Translations under genes and position numbers: made by a program
The notes under the pieces: generated by a model
The model's database searches: none
What the model saw: only the letters and a program-made list of their open reading frames with translations
Told to the model about the DNA's origin: nothing
Origin: a virus
Strand: one strand, 5' to 3'
Virus record (IMG/VR): IMGVR_UViG_3300043410_000355
Coordinates: 1 to 45,352 of that record
DNA length: 45,352 bases
Part shown: positions 31,070 through 39,654 of the stretch, in pieces
Numbering within the stretch: the first letter of the stretch is position 1
How the letters are laid out: the number at the start of each line of letters is the position of its first letter

Positions 31070-34000
31070 TATACTTTCTTAGCCTTTGGAGGGATTGGAT
31101 CTACCAAGAAGAAGCCAGCTGGCATACCCTTAGCGTCTCTCTTATAAGTTGAATCGTTGACCATGGTGAAAGCCATTGAACGATTACCAGTTGGCTTATA
31201 ACCAGTATGGATCCAAACAGACTCTGGGAATCTGTATTCTAGAATGATCTGGTCATACTTAACGATCTTTTCACACTGTTGGACAAGTGCGTATGTCTTA
31301 TTGATACGGTCTGGCAACATCAAAGCGATATCGAAACAGTGACCCTTACAGTGGTCAGAGAACGGAGACTCAGTTGGTACAACACCCTTTAGGCGATAGC
31401 CAGAAGAAATCTTCCACTGTTTGTTGTAACCACTAATACCACCTGGAAGAACGTCTAGGTATGGCTCTAGAATGTTCTGAGCAGACATAGCTAGGTTACA
31501 TACGATCTCTTGAACAGTGAAGACGCGCTCTGCTGAATTTGGCGATTCCTTAAGAATCTGATCAACCAACTTATGCTTACCATTCACGCCACCATCAATC
31601 AACATACCAAGAGAGAAGTTCTTGGAGATTGTGTAGTCGTTCGTGAAGTTCTTAGTAGTGTAAATGATCTTACAATCTACGGGAACCTGCTTACCTGCAA
31701 TACCACCTGTAGCTGTAGCTTCTTCAGATGCTACTGGTGCTGGAGCACCTGGAACACCATTTATCTCTTGTTCTTTAGAAGCGCGACGACCTTCTGGAGT
31801 ATTGTAGTCATCAGGAGTTTCGTTCGCAGCCATCTCTTCAGTCTGTCTTTCTGGAGGAATCAAGAAAGGAACGACTGGGTTTTGTGGGTCTCCAGCAGCA
31901 GGTGGTGTCAACTCAAGCGCAGAAACATCTGTGGCTCCAGCAGCACCGTTACCGAATTGACCTTCAGAGTAATCTGCAGAGAATGTTCCACCAGCAAGAA
32001 GATCCATTGATCCAGCTGACTCTACATTTACTGTGTCACCCTTCATACTAACAGCGCCAGTACCTTGCATTGTTAGGTCAGCATCTGCCAGAACAGAAAC
32101 GTCATTAGCCTGAACCTTAAAGGTTCCACCAGCTTTCACTAAGAAGTCACCGCCAGTAGCGACATACATATCGTTGGCTACGCCAAGATCAACGTTGTTT
32201 CCAACTCGAATGTTAGCGTTCTGAGAAACTTCGATGTTTGCGTCAGTGCGAGCGAAGATATTCGTATTACCTTCGACTGTGATGTTACATTCACCAGCCA
32301 CGTGGATACAACCATTACGCTCCATCAATGTGAAGTTATCACCAACGATGTAATTTACCTGAGTGCCATTAGCGTCAATCTCGGTGTAAGTGCCAGAGCG
32401 GTGGTAAGTATGGATACGCTCTTGTCCAGGAGTATCATCGAATTCTTGTACGTGTCCAGATTCAGTTTCGTATACTTTGTTGAAAGGATACTTGGCACCG
32501 AAAGCTGGCATTGGTTGATCCCAAGAACCGCTATCGTAAGCCTTAGGGATACCTGTCTTGACGTTGGCGTCCTTCTTCTCAACGATAGTACCATCGATAA
32601 TACCACGAGCCAAACGGTTAGTGTCTGGTTCGTTGATGTAATCTTGTAGCGGATACTTGTTGTTTGGATCTCTGAACCCTGTATTGTCAGTACCACGCTT
32701 AATAGATTCAGCAGATGGTCCAGGAGTGCCGTCGAAGTTTGCTGGAGGTGCAGCAGGTGGTGCACCTGCGTCTTTATCTACAGAACCAGTCGCCTGTGTT
32801 CCATAGAAGTATTCGTAGTACTGGAGTTTCTTAGCGGCAATGTCAGGTGAGTTTACACCAACAGCTTTCTTAGCTGAGTAGAAATATCCAGGATGGTCAG
32901 TCGGTTTTGTTCCAGCTGGTACACGATCTTTGATATAAAGAGCCGCGACAAGAGCAGAAACGTTGATGTCGTTATCAAGAGAATCTGGGTTATTGACAAG
33001 GTCTAGGTTCAAACCTAGCTTGTTAGCCATATCTTGGTATCGTTTGTAGTTAGCCTTACCAGTCAACTGGATGAATCCGCGACCGTAGTACTTACCACCA
33101 TCTTCATCTGTTTGGTTTCCAAGGAAGCCTTTACCGCGCTTTGTTGGACCATAGATGACTGAGAAGAATTCTGAACGACTAATACCCTTCTTGGAAGCGT
33201 CTGAATACTTCTCTGCTTCTTCATCTGTTAGGAATGAGAAGATCTGTTTGATACGAGACTTGGAATAGCTGTATGATTCGTTCTGTGGAATCCAACGAGA
33301 TTCACCACCAGCAATACCTAGAAGTGCACACTTCTGTTCTTTAGTAGTCAATCCAACCTTATCACAGGCAGCGATAAGAGCCTTGATACCTTCAGAAGAT
33401 TTAGAAGAGTTCGGTGACTCTTTCGCTGGAGGGATGGTCGGGATAGATGTGTTTGTCTCGTTCTGTACTGGAGTTGCAGCAGTAGTTGGTGATGCTGGAG
33501 CAGTCTCTTGTTTGACTGGAGTTCCGCTGCCATCTAGTATTGGCTTACCGTTAGAGTCTGTTAAGACGCCTCTTAGTTTGCTTTCAGTTACGGCTTGGAT
33601 GTTAGTCGGAACAGCCTTAAAGGTGATGATGTTCTCACCGTAACCAGTGACTAATTCACTGATTGTGATTTGGGTAGGGCTATCAATACTTACAATGAAG
33701 CAACCGTCGGTCAATCCAAAACCAACGACCTTCATATTGGCTTTTAGACCGTGTGTAAGATTAGTCTTACCGTTCTCTGGATCGTAGAATGTTAGTTGCT
33801 TACCTGTTACTGGTCCAACGATTGTTCGTAGTACGATGTCCTTTAGACGAGGCTCACCATCAATTGGCAGAACGCTATCGTCATCGTCAATAGCCTTAGG
33901 TGCAGAAGGAATACCACCGAATGTGCCAAGAATAACTGGGATCTGTTGATCGTGATCCATAAAGGAGACGAGAACAGTAGTACCTTCAACTGGACCAATT

Positions 34001-34179
34001 GGAGTCTGTCCAATACCGTTCATCGCAGCAGAACTAATCGCCTGCAATGGAGTAGCCCATGGGAGTTGCTCAGTAGGCAACTGCGCTTTATCGTGGGTAT
34101 GTAAACCTACGATACGAACTTGGCAACGACCAAGTTGTAGCGGATCCTGTCTGTTTTCAACTACGCCTGTGTATAACAT
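31069..34179 (-). CDS. 5: Hub spike gp5 carrying GH19-type and M15-type lytic domains
   Basis: 1036 aa (T4 gp5 is 575). Order: OB-fold N-terminus (1-95, ENRQDPLQLGRCQVRIVGLH); linker; glycoside hydrolase 19-type domain (about 262-460) with the catalytic Glu candidate E293 in AGGESRW and YYGRGFIQLTGKANYKRY at 364-381; triple-stranded beta-helix needle (about 575-745, ITVEGNTNIFARTDANIEVS and DLTMQGTGAVSMKGDTVNVE); Pro-rich linker; M15-type D,D-peptidase-like domain (about 835-1036) with SDHCKGHCFD (H943, D950), E981 and H991 in VWIHTGY. T4 gp5 has a single T4-lysozyme-type domain. Here the cell-wall cutting domain is replaced and a second enzyme added after the needle. Coupled by TAATG to gp27 and PAAR. 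Confidence 0.88.
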   Translation of the reverse strand: MLYTGVVENRQDPLQLGRCQVRIVGLHTHDKAQLPTEQLPWATPLQAISSAAMNGIGQTPIGPVEGTTVLVSFMDHDQQIPVILGTFGGIPSAPKAIDDDDSVLPIDGEPRLKDIVLRTIVGPVTGKQLTFYDPENGKTNLTHGLKANMKVVGFGLTDGCFIVSIDSPTQITISELVTGYGENIITFKAVPTNIQAVTESKLRGVLTDSNGKPILDGSGTPVKQETAPASPTTAATPVQNETNTSIPTIPPAKESPNSSKSSEGIKALIAACDKVGLTTKEQKCALLGIAGGESRWIPQNESYSYSKSRIKQIFSFLTDEEAEKYSDASKKGISRSEFFSVIYGPTKRGKGFLGNQTDEDGGKYYGRGFIQLTGKANYKRYQDMANKLGLNLDLVNNPDSLDNDINVSALVAALYIKDRVPAGTKPTDHPGYFYSAKKAVGVNSPDIAAKKLQYYEYFYGTQATGSVDKDAGAPPAAPPANFDGTPGPSAESIKRGTDNTGFRDPNNKYPLQDYINEPDTNRLARGIIDGTIVEKKDANVKTGIPKAYDSGSWDQPMPAFGAKYPFNKVYETESGHVQEFDDTPGQERIHTYHRSGTYTEIDANGTQVNYIVGDNFTLMERNGCIHVAGECNITVEGNTNIFARTDANIEVSQNANIRVGNNVDLGVANDMYVATGGDFLVKAGGTFKVQANDVSVLADADLTMQGTGAVSMKGDTVNVESAGSMDLLAGGTFSADYSEGQFGNGAAGATDVSALELTPPAAGDPQNPVVPFLIPPERQTEEMAANETPDDYNTPEGRRASKEQEINGVPGAPAPVASEEATATGGIAGKQVPVDCKIIYTTKNFTNDYTISKNFSLGMLIDGGVNGKHKLVDQILKESPNSAERVFTVQEIVCNLAMSAQNILEPYLDVLPGGISGYNKQWKISSGYRLKGVVPTESPFSDHCKGHCFDIALMLPDRINKTYALVQQCEKIVKYDQIILEYRFPESVWIHTGYKPTGNRSMAFTMVNDSTYKRDAKGMPAGFFLVDPIPPKAKKV

Positions 34180-35450
34180 TAGTCAACTTTCATAATTAGT
34201 GAGTCTTTGATCAGTTCCATATTACATTCGTGGCGTTCGCGGTTAATGTAATGGTTAACTGCGGCAACCAAGTAGTTGCCTGACAACATCTTGTCTAGAT
34301 TATCTGTATCTGTTTTAGAAAGTGGCTCAACCTTGTAAAGTCTAACGTTCACTTTCTGACCAACTGTATAATCGCAACGTCCTGGAACGACGATCTGGAG
34401 TTTGTTGGCTTCTGCGCTCTTCATTAGAGAGATGCGCTTTTGTTCATTTCTGTAGTTAGTAGCATCACCATAACCACTGAATGTAGAGTTCGCTCTTGGA
34501 TAATCAATCACCATTGAGTTCGTTCTGAAGATAGCCTTATCAGAAGAGACATTGAATTCGTTAAGGTGTTTAGCGCCAGCGAAGTTATCAAACAGAGTGT
34601 ATGGTTTAACGTTGTATTGCTTCTTAGTCATATCGTAAGAAAGCATCTTAGAAGAGAACATACCGTTTCGGATTCTATCAAGATAGTCAACGACGACTGG
34701 TACGCTAACGCTATCGATACGTTTGTAGTCTTCGCCAACGTTCTTAATATCAGAACCATCCTTGCGGTTATCACGAGTGTACTTGTCGTAAGTAAACTCT
34801 TGATATACGTTGCTAGAATAAAGTGACTCTAGAGAAACGAAGTTGAAACCGTCGCGGTTCTCGAAGAACACGTAGCTTGGTGAATTGTTCTGGTTCACTG
34901 CACCGCTAGTGGCATAGTGAATAGATTTAATCGGTGACCAGAAGTTGGAAATGAATTTGATGTGTCGGTTTGACTCTTCAAACTTCAGAGACTTCTTTGA
35001 TTGTAGACCATTGATATCATCACGAACTAGGTAGTCAACGATAGTCTCTGGTTTGTCACCGAAGACACGACTAACCTTCTTGTTGATATCGATGATAGCT
35101 TCTGGAGAGATGAAGTGTAGTTGATACACAACGCTCTTTTCGCCCAACAGTTCTCTGTCGGTCATCTTATAGATGTAGAACGTACCCTTAATGTTACCCT
35201 TCTCCAATGACGGAGTAGATACTTCCAGTTCAAGCTGTTCTTCACCAGCAAATGGGAAGATGTTTAATAAGTCCAGAGATTCTCTAAGAATAAGGGAGCC
35301 AGAGATGAATGGAGAGAAGAGATCTTCAAACAACTGAATGGCGATAACCTGAGCAGTGACATCCTGCCCAAGTCCACTTCTGGTTGTAATCTTGACTTTG
35401 TCAATAGATACATCACCAGCGAATCTAACTGACTTTTGAGATGATTCCAT
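34179..35450 (-). CDS. 27: Baseplate hub gp27
   Basis: 423 aa (T4 gp27 is 391). The order of segments fits gp27: TAQVIAIQLFEDLFSPFISG then SLILRESLDLLNIFPFAGEE, a KMTDRELLGEKSVVYQLHFI strand, SPIKSIHYATSGAVNQNNSP with YVFFENRDGFNFVSLESLYS, and a terminal QKVNVRLYKVEPLSKTD and GNYLVAAVNHYINRERHECN. Gp27 trimers form the torus that holds the gp5 spike and starts the tail tube. Gene order 27-5-PAAR and TAATG overlaps on both sides support the call. Confidence 0.85.
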   Translation of the reverse strand: MESSQKSVRFAGDVSIDKVKITTRSGLGQDVTAQVIAIQLFEDLFSPFISGSLILRESLDLLNIFPFAGEEQLELEVSTPSLEKGNIKGTFYIYKMTDRELLGEKSVVYQLHFISPEAIIDINKKVSRVFGDKPETIVDYLVRDDINGLQSKKSLKFEESNRHIKFISNFWSPIKSIHYATSGAVNQNNSPSYVFFENRDGFNFVSLESLYSSNVYQEFTYDKYTRDNRKDGSDIKNVGEDYKRIDSVSVPVVVDYLDRIRNGMFSSKMLSYDMTKKQYNVKPYTLFDNFAGAKHLNEFNVSSDKAIFRTNSMVIDYPRANSTFSGYGDATNYRNEQKRISLMKSAEANKLQIVVPGRCDYTVGQKVNVRLYKVEPLSKTDTDNLDKMLSGNYLVAAVNHYINRERHECNMELIKDSLIMKVD

Positions 35451-36205
35451 TATAACTGGTCTTTGAAGTTCTTAAGAACTATAGAAATTAGGTCTTTAGA
35501 AATAATCTTAATTCTGCGTTTACCTTCGTTGATCTGCTCTTCGTACTGTCTGTTGGAGACTGGTACTGCACCGCTAACATCTGGCATAACAACTAAATTA
35601 TTTTCATCAACGTAATAGCGAGTTGCGTCAGCGTCATCTCCATACTTATCAACTACATATTTCTCTAGTTGTAGTTGAGTCAACGGGAAGTCTGATCTAT
35701 AATCATAGATGTCGTTGGCAAGCATAATGATCCAGTGATACTCTGCGTTACCATAAACTTTCTCAGCAACAATCTCAGGAGTCTCACCATCAACGATATC
35801 GTATGCGTCGTATGATGTGATGTTCGCAAGAACTTCTTTTCTAAAGCGGATGTTGCGAGTAATGTCTGTAACGGCGTATGCTTTGTTCTCTGAACGTAGG
35901 TTACCGTAGGGTGGGGTGATAACAACAGTCGGCGCTCTCAGATATCCACCACCAGCATTCTTCATAATGACCTTAGTGATCGTTCCATTCTCGATAACTG
36001 CATAAGCAGAAGCAGTGACACCAGTGTTTTCTGGCTCAGAGAATGTGATAGAAGCTGTCGTGTAACCAGAACCTCCGTTGGTGATAGTTACTGATCCAAC
36101 GCCATCTGCAGAAAGGCTGGCATATCCAGTAGCCTGGATACCAGCAATTCTCTTCGTGTTGACGTCGAAATCGTATAGTACTCTAGGGAAATCTTTGAAG
36201 TACAT
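35450..36205 (-). CDS. 53: Baseplate wedge gp53 with glycine-rich insert
   Basis: 251 aa (T4 gp53 is 196). The C-terminal half matches gp53: IVAEKVYGNAEYHWIIMLAN then DIYDYRSDFPLTQLQLEKYV and the end RRIKIISKDLISIVLKNFKD. The N-terminal MYFKDFPRVLYDFD is also typical. Between them, about residues 28-112 hold two copies of the Gly-rich unit found in gp14 and gp8 (GGSGYTTASITF, then GGGYLRAPTVVITPPYG). Gp53 pins neighbouring wedges around the hub. Coupled to gp27 by TAATG. Confidence 0.85.
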   Translation of the reverse strand: MYFKDFPRVLYDFDVNTKRIAGIQATGYASLSADGVGSVTITNGGSGYTTASITFSEPENTGVTASAYAVIENGTITKVIMKNAGGGYLRAPTVVITPPYGNLRSENKAYAVTDITRNIRFRKEVLANITSYDAYDIVDGETPEIVAEKVYGNAEYHWIIMLANDIYDYRSDFPLTQLQLEKYVVDKYGDDADATRYYVDENNLVVMPDVSGAVPVSNRQYEEQINEGKRRIKIISKDLISIVLKNFKDQL

Positions 36206-36206
36206 T

Positions 36207-37358
36207 TTATAGACCGTCCTTGACTTTGTCCTTCGTCAACAGTGCAAGTTCTCTGAAGTTCAATGTCATATTGATCTGAGTCGGCATACCGTTAGCGAAT
36301 GTGCTATAAACACCGTTTGGTGTATAGTTGATATTCATATCAGTTAGAACACAAGATGTGTGGCGGTGGAGGTTCTTATTTTCCTTACCATTAGCGAAGT
36401 ACATAATGTCGAATTCAGAAGGATAGATGTAAACGAAATTGTTTGAACCTTCTTTAAATTCTGGGTGCATGTGGTACTTAAATTCTTCGATGATTCGAAG
36501 AACGTTATTCGCTTCATCAACGTCTCTTGGGAAGAACTGATAATCGAAGCTGAATGTTCTGAAATCAACACCCTTGAACACCTGTTCCTTTTTAGGGTTT
36601 GCTGCTAGACCCAGTGCAGCAGATACACCACCTGCCTGTGGACCTTTGGATAAAGCGATGTTAGCAATAATCTCAGCACCAACGCCAGTGACATCAGACT
36701 TCTTATCACCCATCAAGGCTTTCATAATTTCAGTACCACCAGCGTTTGCCATTGCTAGAACGCTAGTATCTTCGTCAGACCACTGAACACCGTAACGAAC
36801 AGATAGTTGGTTCGGGATATGTAGAGCAATAGCAGTCTTTAGACGTTTCTGTGGACGATTAGCTGCGGGAGCCAGAGTAGATGTCACACCAACACCAACT
36901 GCAGCAACGCCACCACCAACTACGCCAGCACCAAGACCTTTAACACCTGCAGCTAGACCACCAGCTGCTGCAGCTTCAATGGCAGTTGCAGCACCAACAG
37001 AAGCGGTCAAACCCTCTTTGGACATATTCATACCGATAAGGTCGCCTCTGTCGCGTGGAGCGTAATCATCAACAGTAGCTACCTTGTGCTTGGTTACTAG
37101 CTTAGATTCCGTAGATACGTTGATGTAGAAAATAGCGTAGTTGCCACCATAACGCATATCAGATGCCATTAGATCATTCGGATAAGAATGATTCTTGATG
37201 TCGTACTTGCCGTCATCAAGTGCAGAATTCCTACCTCTAGGTGTCCAGAGGTTCGGAGCGTTTGGTGTTTTTACGCTATTTGTGACGTTGTCGATACTCT
37301 TATTAACCGCGCTTTTAGCGCTAGAGTATGCTGAAGATAGATCGTCGAATAGTCCCAT
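36207..37358 (-). CDS. 48: Tail tube cap/initiator gp48
   Basis: 383 aa (T4 gp48 is 364). The C-terminal half is diagnostic: FKGVDFRTFSFDYQFFPRDV, DEANNVLRIIEEFKYHMHPE, and SCVLTDMNINYTPNGVYSTF then ANGMPTQINMTLNFRELALL. Gp48 with gp54 forms the platform at the top of the hub from which the gp19 tube grows. A Gly/Ala-rich stretch at about 113-158 (ATAIEAAAAGGLAAGVKGLG) is a low-complexity, possibly hydrophobic insert. It is the first gene of the minus-strand baseplate operon, 22 bases after a perfect late promoter. Confidence 0.85.
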   Translation of the reverse strand: MGLFDDLSSAYSSAKSAVNKSIDNVTNSVKTPNAPNLWTPRGRNSALDDGKYDIKNHSYPNDLMASDMRYGGNYAIFYINVSTESKLVTKHKVATVDDYAPRDRGDLIGMNMSKEGLTASVGAATAIEAAAAGGLAAGVKGLGAGVVGGGVAAVGVGVTSTLAPAANRPQKRLKTAIALHIPNQLSVRYGVQWSDEDTSVLAMANAGGTEIMKALMGDKKSDVTGVGAEIIANIALSKGPQAGGVSAALGLAANPKKEQVFKGVDFRTFSFDYQFFPRDVDEANNVLRIIEEFKYHMHPEFKEGSNNFVYIYPSEFDIMYFANGKENKNLHRHTSCVLTDMNINYTPNGVYSTFANGMPTQINMTLNFRELALLTKDKVKDGL

Positions 37359-37364
37359 GTTTTC

Positions 37365-37372
37365 TCTAAATA
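37365..37372 (+). promoter_or_regulatory. Candidate late promoter (TCTAAATA), divergent
   Basis: Plus strand TCTAAATA, one change from TATAAATA, with the gp4 ATG at 37406 downstream at the usual distance. It faces away from the minus-strand box at 37381-37388, and the two boxes are only 8 bases apart. Confidence 0.55.
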
Positions 37373-37380
37373 ATGGTGGT

Positions 37381-37388
37381 TATTTATA
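37381..37388 (-). promoter_or_regulatory. T4-type late promoter
   Basis: Perfect TATAAATA on the minus strand, 22 bases upstream of the gp48 ATG at 37358. It should drive the gp48-gp53-gp27-gp5-PAAR operon leftward. Confidence 0.85.
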
Positions 37389-37405
37389 CTTCCAATTACT
37401 TATTT

Positions 37406-37840
37406 ATGTTCCACAAAAGAAAGTTTGTTCCAGTTTTCCCTGAAAAGTACACAGGAGACCCGTCTAATATCATTATGCGGTCTTCGTGGGAGACTCAATT
37501 CGCAAACTGGTGCGATAAGAATCCTTCCATCGTAAAGTGGAGTTCAGAGGAAACTGTTATCCCGTATCGCTGTCCAACGGATGATCGAATTCACCGTTAC
37601 TTCGTCGACTTCAAAATAATGACGGCGAATGGTAAAACCTATCTGGTCGAGGTGAAACCACATAAGCAAACAGAACCTCCCGTCTTCCCTGGAAAGCGAA
37701 CTAAACGCTACCTCACAGAATCCTATACGTACATCAAAAATCAGGCAAAGTGGGCTGCTGCTCGAGAATATTGTAAGGATCGTCGCTGGGAATTCAAGAT
37801 CGTCACTGAGTATGAACTTGGACTCAAGCAGCCTAAATAA
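37406..37840 (+). CDS. 4: Head completion protein gp4 (TnsA-like nuclease fold)
   Basis: 144 aa from the ATG at 37406 (MFHKRKFVPVFPEKYTGDPS). T4 gp4 is 150 aa, and its start is similar. Core motifs: IIMRSSWETQFANWCDKNPS, VKWSSEETVIPYRCP, HRYFVDFKIMTANGKTYLVE then VKPHKQTEPP. The E...(V)DF...(V)E(V)KP pattern is that of a TnsA/PD-(D/E)XK nuclease-like fold. Gp4 acts after DNA packaging to finish the head before tail joining. An upstream ATG at 37373 would overlap the promoter region and lacks homology. The first gene of the plus-strand block. Confidence 0.88.
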   Translation: MFHKRKFVPVFPEKYTGDPSNIIMRSSWETQFANWCDKNPSIVKWSSEETVIPYRCPTDDRIHRYFVDFKIMTANGKTYLVEVKPHKQTEPPVFPGKRTKRYLTESYTYIKNQAKWAAAREYCKDRRWEFKIVTEYELGLKQPK

Positions 37841-37845
37841 CTAAT

Positions 37846-38448
37846 ATGGCTAAAAAACCGACATTACAAGACGTTTTCGAACGAAACCAGTACGATCTAG
37901 CGACAGCTGTTAAGAGATCTAGAGGTTGGTTCGACTATCAGGTTACTCTGTTAACCAAGCAGCAACTCACCCCGCAAAAGGTGCTTGCTGGAAACCCAGA
38001 CCAACTAACAACTACGTTGATGCCTGGATACCTGTATATGTACGGCTACGATCCTAAGTTGAAGAAAGAACTTCCGTACTACGACCGTTTCCCTCTCGTC
38101 TTTCCGTTCCGTAAGACCTCAGATGGTTTCATCGGGCTGAATATGCACTACCTACCATATCAGCTACGTATCATGCTTCTAGACCGACTTATGGTTTTCA
38201 AAACAAACAATAGAATGGACGAAACAACTCGCCTAAAGTACTCTTGGGCGACTATTGATGGTATCGCTAAATTCCAAGCAGCTGCGCCTTGCGTGAAACA
38301 GTATCTAAACTCTCACGTGAAAACACAGTTCAGAAAGGTTGATTCTGACGACTGGGCTACAGCAATGCTTCTTCCAGTTGAACGTTTCGTGGGTGCATCC
38401 AAACAAGAAGTCTGGCAAGATTCCAGAAACAAAATGAGAAGAGCATAA
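37846..38448 (+). CDS. Conserved 200-aa phage protein, function unknown
   Basis: 200 aa. Basic N-terminus (MAKKPTLQDVFERNQYDLAT then AVKRSRGWFDYQVTLLTKQQ). The centre has PGYLYMYGYDPKLKKELPYY then DRFPLVFPFRKTSDGFIGLN and MHYLPYQLRIMLLDRLM. I recognise this YGYDPK...YYDRFPLVFPF...GLNMHYLP signature from other T4-like marine phages, where it stands among tail and packaging genes without a function assigned. No membrane segment or signal. It lies 5 bases after gp4 and 1 base before gp54, suggesting a structural or assembly role. Aromatic-rich, probably a compact globular protein. Confidence 0.7.
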   Translation: MAKKPTLQDVFERNQYDLATAVKRSRGWFDYQVTLLTKQQLTPQKVLAGNPDQLTTTLMPGYLYMYGYDPKLKKELPYYDRFPLVFPFRKTSDGFIGLNMHYLPYQLRIMLLDRLMVFKTNNRMDETTRLKYSWATIDGIAKFQAAAPCVKQYLNSHVKTQFRKVDSDDWATAMLLPVERFVGASKQEVWQDSRNKMRRA

Positions 38449-38449
38449 A

Positions 38450-39178
38450 ATGGATATCACAAACCTACCATTCGTTGGCGGTAACTTGGATAAGAAGGCT
38501 GCAAACCAGCCTGTTAGAAAGAACCCAATCAAAGACTTCGTCTCTCAGGTAAAGACTGGTGGACTGGCTCGTTCTAACCGTTATGCGGTTATTATGACTA
38601 TGCCGTTCGTCTTCAACAACGACGTCACCAAGAAGGCTCTGATGTTCTGTGATCAGGTCCAACTTCCTGGAACAAACTTCTCTACTGCTCAGAATAGATC
38701 ATTCGGTGAATTCAGAGAGACTCCGTACGAAAAGTTGTACGAGCATATCAACCTATCTTTCTATGTAGATAGAGAGATGCTAATTAAAGATATGTTCGAT
38801 CAGTGGCAAAATTCTATCTACGATCCGCAGACTAGAGTTTTCAACTACTATAATAATTATGTTACTGATATGACTATTGAGGTGCAGGACAACAAAGATG
38901 CACCACATTACTACGTTACTCTACACGAATGCTATCCGAAAAGTGTAGGCGCTGTGCAACTAGATTATGCTTCTAAAGATGTTATGAAGTTATCTGTTTC
39001 TATAGCATACAAGTGGTTTGAGGCAAAAGCTGAAGTCCCTGATATGGGTGAATTCAGTAGTGTTCGTAAGAACCCTGTCGCAGACAAGTTAATGAATTTC
39101 GCAATCGGTTCAGCAGGAAGCTGGGCTGTGACTAAGATTCCTTCTTTGACATCTAAACTACCAAAGATTAGATTTTAA
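38450..39178 (+). CDS. 54: Baseplate tail-tube initiator gp54 (tube-like fold)
   Basis: 242 aa (T4 gp54 is 320). It resembles the gp54/gp19 tube fold: GLARSNRYAVIMTMPFVFNN, ALMFCDQVQLPGTNFSTAQN, LYEHINLSFYVDREMLIKDM then FDQWQNSIYDPQTRVFNYYN, MTIEVQDNKDAPHYYVTLHE and CYPKSVGAVQLDYASKDVMK. The order of strands, the 'DQ..LPG' turn and 'L.E.YP..vg...L...s.....v.V.f.Y' ending are shared by tail tube proteins, tube initiators and T6SS Hcp-like proteins. I choose gp54 because gp48 is encoded directly opposite and because of its length; a second tube protein is possible. Confidence 0.7.
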   Translation: MDITNLPFVGGNLDKKAANQPVRKNPIKDFVSQVKTGGLARSNRYAVIMTMPFVFNNDVTKKALMFCDQVQLPGTNFSTAQNRSFGEFRETPYEKLYEHINLSFYVDREMLIKDMFDQWQNSIYDPQTRVFNYYNNYVTDMTIEVQDNKDAPHYYVTLHECYPKSVGAVQLDYASKDVMKLSVSIAYKWFEAKAEVPDMGEFSSVRKNPVADKLMNFAIGSAGSWAVTKIPSLTSKLPKIRF

Positions 39179-39187
39179 GGAATAAAA

Positions 39188-39652
39188 ATGGCTGCAGAAG
39201 AATACGAAAAAATGAGCGCAAGTGAGAAGAAAAAAGAAGATTGGATGAACTCCAAGTGGCGTCCGATGATGGGCTGGGTCTATATGGGCACCTGCTTCGT
39301 CGACTTCGTTCTATTCCCAATTCTTTGGAGTTTACTACAAGCTGTTCTTAAGCAGCCTGTCACCCAGTGGCAACCTCTAACCCTACAAGGTGCTGGTCTT
39401 TACCACATCGCTATGGGTGCTGTTCTAGGTATCGCTGCTATGGGTAGAACTCAAGAGAAACTAGCTGGCGCAAACAACGGTGGTGCAGCTACTGCTACTC
39501 CAACTCCTTCGCCAATGGGTATGCCACCAGCTATTAAGCCACCAACTCCAGTAGTGGCTCCAGCACCAATTCCTAAACCAGTTACTGCAAGTCCTCTAGC
39601 TGATGATCTTCATCCAGATGACCCACCAGTACGAAACACAAGAAACGACTAA
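39188..39652 (+). CDS. Membrane protein, possible holin (GTA_holin_3TM type)
   Basis: 154 aa. The N-terminus is charged (MAAEEYEKMSASEKKKEDWM). The segment NSKWRPMMGWVYMGTCFVDF is a familiar start of the 3TM phage holin family, followed by hydrophobic VLFPILWSLLQAVL (about 38-52) and GAGLYHIAMGAVLGIAAMGR (about 70-90). The C-terminal about 50 residues are Pro/Ala/Thr-rich (PTPSPMGMPPAIKPPTPVVA) and probably disordered. Holins time lysis by permeabilising the inner membrane. Position among tail genes is unusual for a holin, so another membrane role is possible. AAGGAAT precedes the ATG. Confidence 0.6.
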   Translation: MAAEEYEKMSASEKKKEDWMNSKWRPMMGWVYMGTCFVDFVLFPILWSLLQAVLKQPVTQWQPLTLQGAGLYHIAMGAVLGIAAMGRTQEKLAGANNGGAATATPTPSPMGMPPAIKPPTPVVAPAPIPKPVTASPLADDLHPDDPPVRNTRND

Positions 39653-39654
39653 TA

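Noticed and set aside
37834-37840. CTAAATA box before the 200-aa gene
   Set aside because: Only 6 bases from the ATG and formed by the last gp4 codons and stop; too close to act as its promoter.
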